Below, one piece after another: positions 6,267 through 10,119 of a DNA stretch of 10,119 nt. The position numbers were made by a program, and so were the translations under genes. Location of the stretch: assembly GCA_022865545.1 (NCBI GenBank), contig JALHTA010000210.1, positions 1 to 10,119 on the forward strand, given 5' to 3'. Origin of the DNA: Actinomycetota bacterium. GTDB lineage: Bacteria; Actinomycetota; Humimicrobiia; Humimicrobiales; Humimicrobiaceae. Position 1 is the stretch's first letter, and each line of letters starts with the position of its first letter. The notes under the pieces were generated by a model, which saw only the letters and a program-made list of their open reading frames with translations, was not told the DNA's origin and ran no database searches.

Positions 6267-8672
6267 TTGAAAGTAACCCTTAATTGGATCAAAGAATTCC
6301 TGGATACAGATGATCTGGATGCTTCAGAAGTAGCAGAACTGCTGACTATGAGTGGTACTGAAGTTGAAAAAATTGAGTATTTTGGTTCTAAATTTGAAAA
6401 TATTGTTATTGGAGAAATAATAAGCTTTTCTCAACATCCCAATGCCGATAAATTATCCCTTTGCCGTGTAAGCGTAGGCAAGGAAGAGCTCAGCATAGTG
6501 TGTGGTGCGAAGAATTTTAAACAAAATGACAAAGTAGCTGTAGCTCTCATAGGGGCAAAAGTCGGCCCTATAACAATAAAAAGAAGCAAGATCAGGGGTG
6601 AATATTCAGAGGGAATGATGTGTTCCGAAGCTGAACTCGGCCTATCTTCAGAGTCAGACGGTATTATGATATTAGATGATGCCTACCCACTTGGGGAGAG
6701 TTATGCAAAGACCTGTGGGCTTGATGATGTCGTATATGAGCTTGAAATAACACCTAACCGGCCTGACTGTTTAAGCATTATAGGAATTGCCAGGGAAATA
6801 AGTGCTTTAACCGGACACAAGCTGACTATCCCTGAATTTGATACAGACGATAAAATAAATCTTGATTCTGATCTCGAAATACAGATCAAGGACTATATGC
6901 TTTGTCCGAGATATTCAGCAAAGATATTTAAAAATATACCATCAATTCAGTCACCAGAATGGCTGAAGAACAGGCTTATCCTGTGTGGCATACGGCCTAT
7001 TGACCTGATCGTTGATCTCACAAATTATATAATGGTTGAGACCGGACAACCCATGCATGCCTTTGACATCGATCTTTTACATTCACCAAAAATAATAGTA
7101 AGGAAAGCTGATCCAGGTGAGGAAATAAGAACGATTGATGATACTATAAGGAAGCTGGACCATGACGCACTCCTGATAGCAGACGAGAAGAAAGCAGTGG
7201 CTCTTGCAGGTATTATGGGAGGGAAAGAAACGGAAATAAACCCGGATACTAAAAATGTACTACTTGAATCTGCTAATTTCTCAGGACCTACAATAATGCT
7301 CACTTCTAAAAAAACCGGCTTAAGAACTGAGGCTTCGAATAGATTTGAGAAAAAAATCGATCCTGAGCTCACTATATTTGCACTTGAGAGATTTTACCAG
7401 CTTTTTGAGAACATTACAGGTTATAGTAATAGCCCTGGAGTATATGATAACTACAATAAGACATCAAGGGAAAGAGAGATAGAGCTAAGACCTGACAGGA
7501 TCAGGCAGGTCCTTGGACAAGATATTAGTATTAAAAAGATCTCGGGCATACTTAATTCATTAGAAATAAAAAATAGTATAAATAAGAATAAAATTGATGT
7601 CATTGTGCCTTCATTCAGGTTTGAAGATCTTGAGAGGGAGGTCGACCTTATTGAAGAGATCGCAAGGATATTTGGGTATAATAATATTAATTCACAACCG
7701 ACCATCCTAAGTAAAACCCGCGGCAAATATAGTAAAGCACAATCAACTATTAAAAGCATAAGACAGCTTCTAGCTGATACCTCCTCAAATGAAGTAATAA
7801 ACTATTCATTTATAAGCATGGAGGATTTCTCCAGTCTTGGTCTTGATAAGGAAAAAGACTTTAAAGACTATATTGAAATTATAAATCCTATAAATGAAGA
7901 TTTTAAGATAATGCGAACAATGCTTTTACCTTCACTAATTAATACTGCAAAAAATAATATCAGTCGAAATACAAAAGATATTTCAATATTTGAAATATCC
8001 AAAGTATTTATCAAAAAAAATGGAAGTGAATTGCCTGAAGAGATATTAAAACTGGGGATACTACTTACCGGTAAAGCAGTTACCAAAGGCTGGAATGAGG
8101 ATGAGAGGGAATTCGACTTCTTTGATCTCAAGGGTATGCTTGAAAGTGTCGTGTTTAAATTCTATATTGATCCAAAAATGGATATATCTAATAAAGAATA
8201 TGTTTTTTTTCATCCAAAGATCAGTGGTGATCTGCTCATAGGAGGAAAACATATGGGTATACTTGGAAAAATTAATCCTACGATTTTAGAAAATATAGAA
8301 ATAGACCAGGATATTTTTTATGCAGAAATAGACCTGGATCTTTTTAATGCGAACATGAAGGGCCTAAAAGAATATAAGCCCATATCAGCTTTTCCATCAA
8401 TAGAGATAGATCTTGCTATTGTCGTAGATGAGAAAATAAAGAATAAAGATATAATAGAAATTATAAGAAAAACCGGTACAGATATATTAAGGCATATAAG
8501 TCTATTTGATATTTATAGAGGCAAGCAGGTGGAACAGGGAAAGAAAAGCCTTGCTTATTCTCTTAGCTTCAGGGGAGAAAATAGGACACTAAAAGACAGG
8601 GAAGTAGAAATAATTACAAATAGAATAATAGAAAACCTGGGGAAAAACTTTAATGCCAGCCTTCGGGCCTAA
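6267..8672 (+). CDS. pheT: Phenylalanine--tRNA ligase beta subunit (UUG start)
   Basis: Partner of PheS; binds tRNA-Phe and edits Tyr-tRNA-Phe. Order: N-terminal part MKVTLNWIKEFLD; OB-fold tRNA-binding domain with H57-PNADKLSLCRV; linker PNRPDCLSIIGIAREI; B3/B4 editing domain from about C213, with GQPMHAFD and ALAGIMGG; B5 domain from about 405 (IELRPDRIRQVLG); catalytic-like B6/B7 fold; and the C-terminal FDX-ACB domain from about 703. 801 aa is standard. The start is TTG at 6267 with AAAGGAA (6251-6257) nine nt upstream. The ATG at 6257 is out of frame and would make only 8 codons. The 86-nt gap after pheS holds a TATAAT (6237-6242) without a matching -35, so I treat pheT as the end of the infC operon. 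No clear terminator follows. Confidence 0.97.
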   Translation: MKVTLNWIKEFLDTDDLDASEVAELLTMSGTEVEKIEYFGSKFENIVIGEIISFSQHPNADKLSLCRVSVGKEELSIVCGAKNFKQNDKVAVALIGAKVGPITIKRSKIRGEYSEGMMCSEAELGLSSESDGIMILDDAYPLGESYAKTCGLDDVVYELEITPNRPDCLSIIGIAREISALTGHKLTIPEFDTDDKINLDSDLEIQIKDYMLCPRYSAKIFKNIPSIQSPEWLKNRLILCGIRPIDLIVDLTNYIMVETGQPMHAFDIDLLHSPKIIVRKADPGEEIRTIDDTIRKLDHDALLIADEKKAVALAGIMGGKETEINPDTKNVLLESANFSGPTIMLTSKKTGLRTEASNRFEKKIDPELTIFALERFYQLFENITGYSNSPGVYDNYNKTSREREIELRPDRIRQVLGQDISIKKISGILNSLEIKNSINKNKIDVIVPSFRFEDLEREVDLIEEIARIFGYNNINSQPTILSKTRGKYSKAQSTIKSIRQLLADTSSNEVINYSFISMEDFSSLGLDKEKDFKDYIEIINPINEDFKIMRTMLLPSLINTAKNNISRNTKDISIFEISKVFIKKNGSELPEEILKLGILLTGKAVTKGWNEDEREFDFFDLKGMLESVVFKFYIDPKMDISNKEYVFFHPKISGDLLIGGKHMGILGKINPTILENIEIDQDIFYAEIDLDLFNANMKGLKEYKPISAFPSIEIDLAIVVDEKIKNKDIIEIIRKTGTDILRHISLFDIYRGKQVEQGKKSLAYSLSFRGENRTLKDREVEIITNRIIENLGKNFNASLRA

Positions 8673-8715
8673 GTTAAAATAATCTTAATGACCAGACCAT
8701 AGTGCTATTCACTAT

Positions 8716-8817
8716 TTAGATACATTGCTTGCGTCCTTTTGCCTCGAATATTTCTATTTTATTGTCCAACAAGTCAAGATCCAGTTCTCGGACAGGCTCC
8801 TGGATGAGGTTAATCTT
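8716..8817 (-). pseudogene. Possible remnant of a minus-strand gene (33 codons plus stop)
   Basis: Reading the minus strand gives 33 codons and a stop, with a protein-like composition: LIQEPVRELDLDLLDNK, then IEIFEAKGRKQCI. The stretch is GC-richer than the flanks. It has no ATG, GTG or plausible ribosome site, and a stop lies directly upstream in frame, so it is not an intact gene. It could be the 3' end of a decayed gene, possibly from a mobile element, or a chance open frame. The plus strand is also open here for about 47 codons, which weakens the case. I do not recognise the family. Confidence 0.2.
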
Positions 8818-8873
8818 TTACTTAGGATTTTAGTATGATCCCAAATACTATTAATAAATACTTTCTAAAATAT

Positions 8874-8902
8874 TTGACAATTGAAAAGAAGTATGAGATA
8901 TT
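8874..8902 (+). promoter_or_regulatory. Candidate promoter of the sigma factor gene
   Basis: A perfect -35 box TTGACA (8874-8879) lies 17 bp before GATATT (8897-8902), a 4/6 match to TATAAT with an extended TG (8894-8895). The start would be near 8909, giving a leader of about 110 nt that contains the dyad at 8916-8953. An overlapping alternative is TTGATG (8902-8907) with TATGAT (8924-8929), 16 bp apart. Confidence 0.5.
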
Positions 8903-8915
8903 TGATGAAACATAT

Positions 8916-8953
8916 ATTACTAATATGATAGTATACATAGTAATGGTAGTAAT
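8916..8953 (+). repeat. Dyad and repeated TAGTAAT in the sigma gene leader
   Basis: ATTACTA (8916-8922) is the exact reverse complement of TAGTAAT (8938-8944), and TAGTAAT occurs again at 8947-8953. The arms enclose 15 bp, including the palindrome GTATAC (8931-8936). The element overlaps or directly follows the predicted start sites, as expected of an operator. The region is so AT-rich that chance is possible. Confidence 0.35.
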
Positions 8954-9017
8954 TTATATTTGACAGTAAGCTTATTTGTGAAAAATATAGTTTATTTCTT
9001 GAAAGAAGAGGTAAAGA

Positions 9018-9884
9018 ATGGCTACAAAAATTAATTTAAGAAGGGAATTTTCAAATAATAATTCCGCTAAAATATATTTAAGGGATATTGGGAAAATAAA
9101 GCTTCTAAAGCAGGCAGAAGAACAAATGCTTGCACTTAAAATACAGAGTGGAAATGAAGTTGCAAAGAAAAAACTTATAGAAGCGAACCTTAGGCTTGTG
9201 ATAAGTGTGGCAAAGAAATATCTGGATAAAGGTCTTAATTTTCTGGATCTGGTACAGGAAGGAAATCTGGGCCTTATGAGGGCAGCAGAAAAGTTTGACC
9301 ATAAAAGAGGATTTAAGTTTTCCACTTATGCTACATGGTGGATAAGGCAAGGCATTACCAGGGCTATCGCTGATAAGGCGAGGGTAATAAGAAAACCTGT
9401 TCATATGATAACCCAGATATATAAATTGTATGCCGTACAGGGGAAGCTAAGGGAAAAACTTGGAAGAGAGCCAGAAAGTAAGGAAATATCTAAAGCATTG
9501 AATATGGATATAGAAAAAGTTGAACTACTGTTGGAGATATCCCAGGAACCATTGTCCCTTGAAGAACCTTATGGTGAGGATCAAAATGAAATATTCGGAA
9601 ATTTTATTGAGGACCGGACCATAGAGGGTCCGGATAAAAGTGCTTCAAAATCAAGTCTGAGCAGGGAAGTCACAACAATACTGGATACACTCGATGATAG
9701 GGAAAAAAATATAATCAAGCAAAGATATGGACTTCAGAATGGACAGCCAAAGACTCTTGAGGAAGTAGGCAGGAATTTTAAGCTTACAAGGGAAAGAATA
9801 AGGCAGATCGAGAATAAAGCATTAGAAAAGCTAAGGCATCCTTCAAGGAGCTTAAATCTTAAGGATTATTTTTCTGATCTTTAG
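9018..9884 (+). CDS. RNA polymerase sigma factor, RpoD-like (group 1/2), short form
   Basis: Sigma-70 family factor that directs RNA polymerase to -35/-10 promoters. Region 1.2 begins near residue 14 ([15 protein letters not shown]). Region 2 includes [40 protein letters not shown] and the -10-recognition helix F101[10 protein letters not shown]111. Region 3 follows from about 118 (IRKPVHMI). Region 4 has [26 protein letters not shown] and the -35-recognition helix T257-RERIRQIE265, ending LRHPSRS as in primary sigmas. It has no acidic region 1.1 and no large insert: 288 aa against roughly 370 or more for a typical RpoD/SigA. That fits a group 2 factor or a reduced primary sigma. The start is ATG with AGAGGT (9007-9012) upstream. 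It stands alone, with its own promoter region. Family is certain; whether it is the housekeeping factor is not. Confidence 0.93.
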   Translation: MATKINLRREFSNNNSAKIYLRDIGKIKLLKQAEEQMLALKIQSGNEVAKKKLIEANLRLVISVAKKYLDKGLNFLDLVQEGNLGLMRAAEKFDHKRGFKFSTYATWWIRQGITRAIADKARVIRKPVHMITQIYKLYAVQGKLREKLGREPESKEISKALNMDIEKVELLLEISQEPLSLEEPYGEDQNEIFGNFIEDRTIEGPDKSASKSSLSREVTTILDTLDDREKNIIKQRYGLQNGQPKTLEEVGRNFKLTRERIRQIENKALEKLRHPSRSLNLKDYFSDL

Positions 9885-9939
9885 GAGCCTTTCCTGGAAT
9901 AAATAATTATTGGTTATTCATTACATATTCTTATTCTTG

Positions 9940-9945
9940 TATAAT
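9940..9945 (+). promoter_or_regulatory. Candidate -10 box upstream of the last gene
   Basis: TATAAT (9940-9945) is a perfect -10 match, but the -35 position 17 bp upstream (TTCATT, 9917-9922) is poor. A start at about 9952 would fall on the first base of the stem described next, so the transcript would begin with that structure. Confidence 0.4.
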
Positions 9946-9950
9946 TCCAA

Positions 9951-10002
9951 TTACGGGTAGCAGCCTTAAAAAGGGGCTGTGCTTTGCTTATGTATCCCGT
10001 AA
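9951..10002 (+). promoter_or_regulatory. Structured 5' leader (two nested stems), class not recognised
   Basis: TTACGGG (9951-9957) pairs exactly with CCCGTAA (9996-10002). Inside it, AGC-AGCC (9959-9965) pairs with GGCT (9975-9978) and GCT (9981-9983), with a 2-nt bulge and an A-rich loop. No U-tract follows either stem, so it is not a typical terminator of the sigma gene. It ends 14 nt before the GGGGAGA ribosome site of the next gene, a position suited to a small riboswitch, protein-binding leader or stability element. It matches no riboswitch consensus that I can recall. Confidence 0.45.
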
Positions 10003-10028
10003 ATAGAATAAGTACAGGGGAGATATCT

Positions 10029-10119
10029 ATGAAGACATACCAGAAGATCATTCTATCTGCTCTTTCAGCACTTCTGCTTTTCTTAAGTTTTATGGACCTT
10101 GGGTTTTTTATATGGTTTG
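10029..10119 (+). CDS. Start of a membrane protein, possibly apolipoprotein N-acyltransferase; truncated by the window end
   Basis: Only 30 residues are present: MKTYQKIILSALSALLLFLS followed by FMDLGFFIWF. A short basic start precedes a hydrophobic helix, a short polar break at MD, and a second hydrophobic run. The pattern of Leu-rich helix, then an LSF-x-D-x-G turn, then an aromatic helix resembles the N-terminus of Lnt, which adds the third acyl chain to lipoproteins at the membrane. The match is short and could equally be another polytopic membrane protein. GGGGAGA (10017-10023) precedes ATG by 5 nt, a good ribosome site. Confidence 0.6.
   Translation, partial: MKTYQKIILSALSALLLFLSFMDLGFFIWF

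Larger units (their letters stand above)
8673..9017. other. Intergenic region between pheT and the sigma factor gene
   Basis: 345 bp without a confident gene. The first half (about 8716-8820) is noticeably GC-richer than its surroundings and is open in more than one frame; see the minus-strand entry. It also contains the stem ATCCAG (8779-8784) with CTGGAT (8800-8805). The second half is very AT-rich and holds a candidate promoter (8874-8902), a dyad with repeated TAGTAAT (8916-8953), and a second TTGACA (8960-8965) with TATAGT at 8986-8991, which is spaced 20 bp and so weak. No U-tract terminator for pheT is visible. Confidence 0.7.

Noticed and set aside
7025..7759. Long minus-strand open frames inside pheT
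   Set aside because: They lie opposite a well-conserved gene, lack ribosome sites and show Ser/Leu/Ile-rich composition typical of antisense frames.
8659..8668. GCC-TTCG-GGC hairpin at the end of pheT as a terminator
   Set aside because: A stable tetraloop but only three base pairs, inside the coding sequence, with no T tract after it.
8699..8715. ATAGTG/CACTAT stem after pheT as a terminator
   Set aside because: A 6-bp AT-rich stem with no following T run.
1..10119. CRISPR arrays, insertion sequences, phage or defence genes
   Set aside because: No repeat-spacer pattern, no intact transposase and no terminal inverted repeats are visible; the content is core translation and envelope genes.

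Overview
The window is an AT-rich (roughly one-third GC by eye) bacterial chromosome segment. Every gene I can support is on the + strand. Its core is the conserved translation cluster thrS - infC - rpmI - rplT - pheS - pheT. Upstream lie a LytR-CpsA-Psr (LCP) cell-envelope protein and a tRNA-Gly. Downstream lie an RpoD-like sigma factor and the start of a membrane protein that may be apolipoprotein N-acyltransferase (Lnt). The cluster order is shared by Bacillota, Proteobacteria and others, so it does not fix the phylum. LCP proteins are typical of Gram-positive and related (Terrabacteria-type) lineages, and a four-cysteine insert in PheS also resembles Bacillota-like proteins. If the last gene is Lnt, a low-GC actinobacterial or similar uncultured lineage would fit, but this is inference.

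Layout. 12-1553: LCP protein with an extra N-terminal domain that looks PsbP/DcrB-like. 1554-1701: intergenic, with two 18-bp direct repeats and a good promoter. 1702-1777: tRNA-Gly(GCC) with encoded CCA and a C at position 55. 1807-3759: ThrRS, starting 29 nt after the tRNA, with no T-box. 3760-3976: a promoter, then a leader with competing hairpins and a strong terminator, consistent with L20-type attenuation. 3977-4486: IF3, which reads best from the non-canonical start AUU, 13 codons upstream of the first GUG. Then L35, L20, and the PheRS alpha and beta subunits (beta from UUG). 8673-9017: a gap with a GC-richer possible gene remnant and a promoter/dyad region. 9018-9884: a short group 1/2-type sigma factor without region 1.1. 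9885-10028: a promoter and a structured leader before the truncated last gene.

Together, infC-rpmI-rplT-pheS-pheT looks like one operon for translation initiation, 50S assembly and Phe-tRNA synthesis. It appears to be controlled at the leader (attenuation, probably by L20) and at the IF3 start codon (AUU autoregulation). thrS is probably transcribed with tRNA-Gly. This is mostly ordinary core genome and I see no defence, mobile or biosynthetic system. The points worth a second look are the AUU start and attenuator, the LCP fusion architecture, the tRNA C55, conserved-His substitutions in PheS, and the two regulatory regions around the sigma gene.
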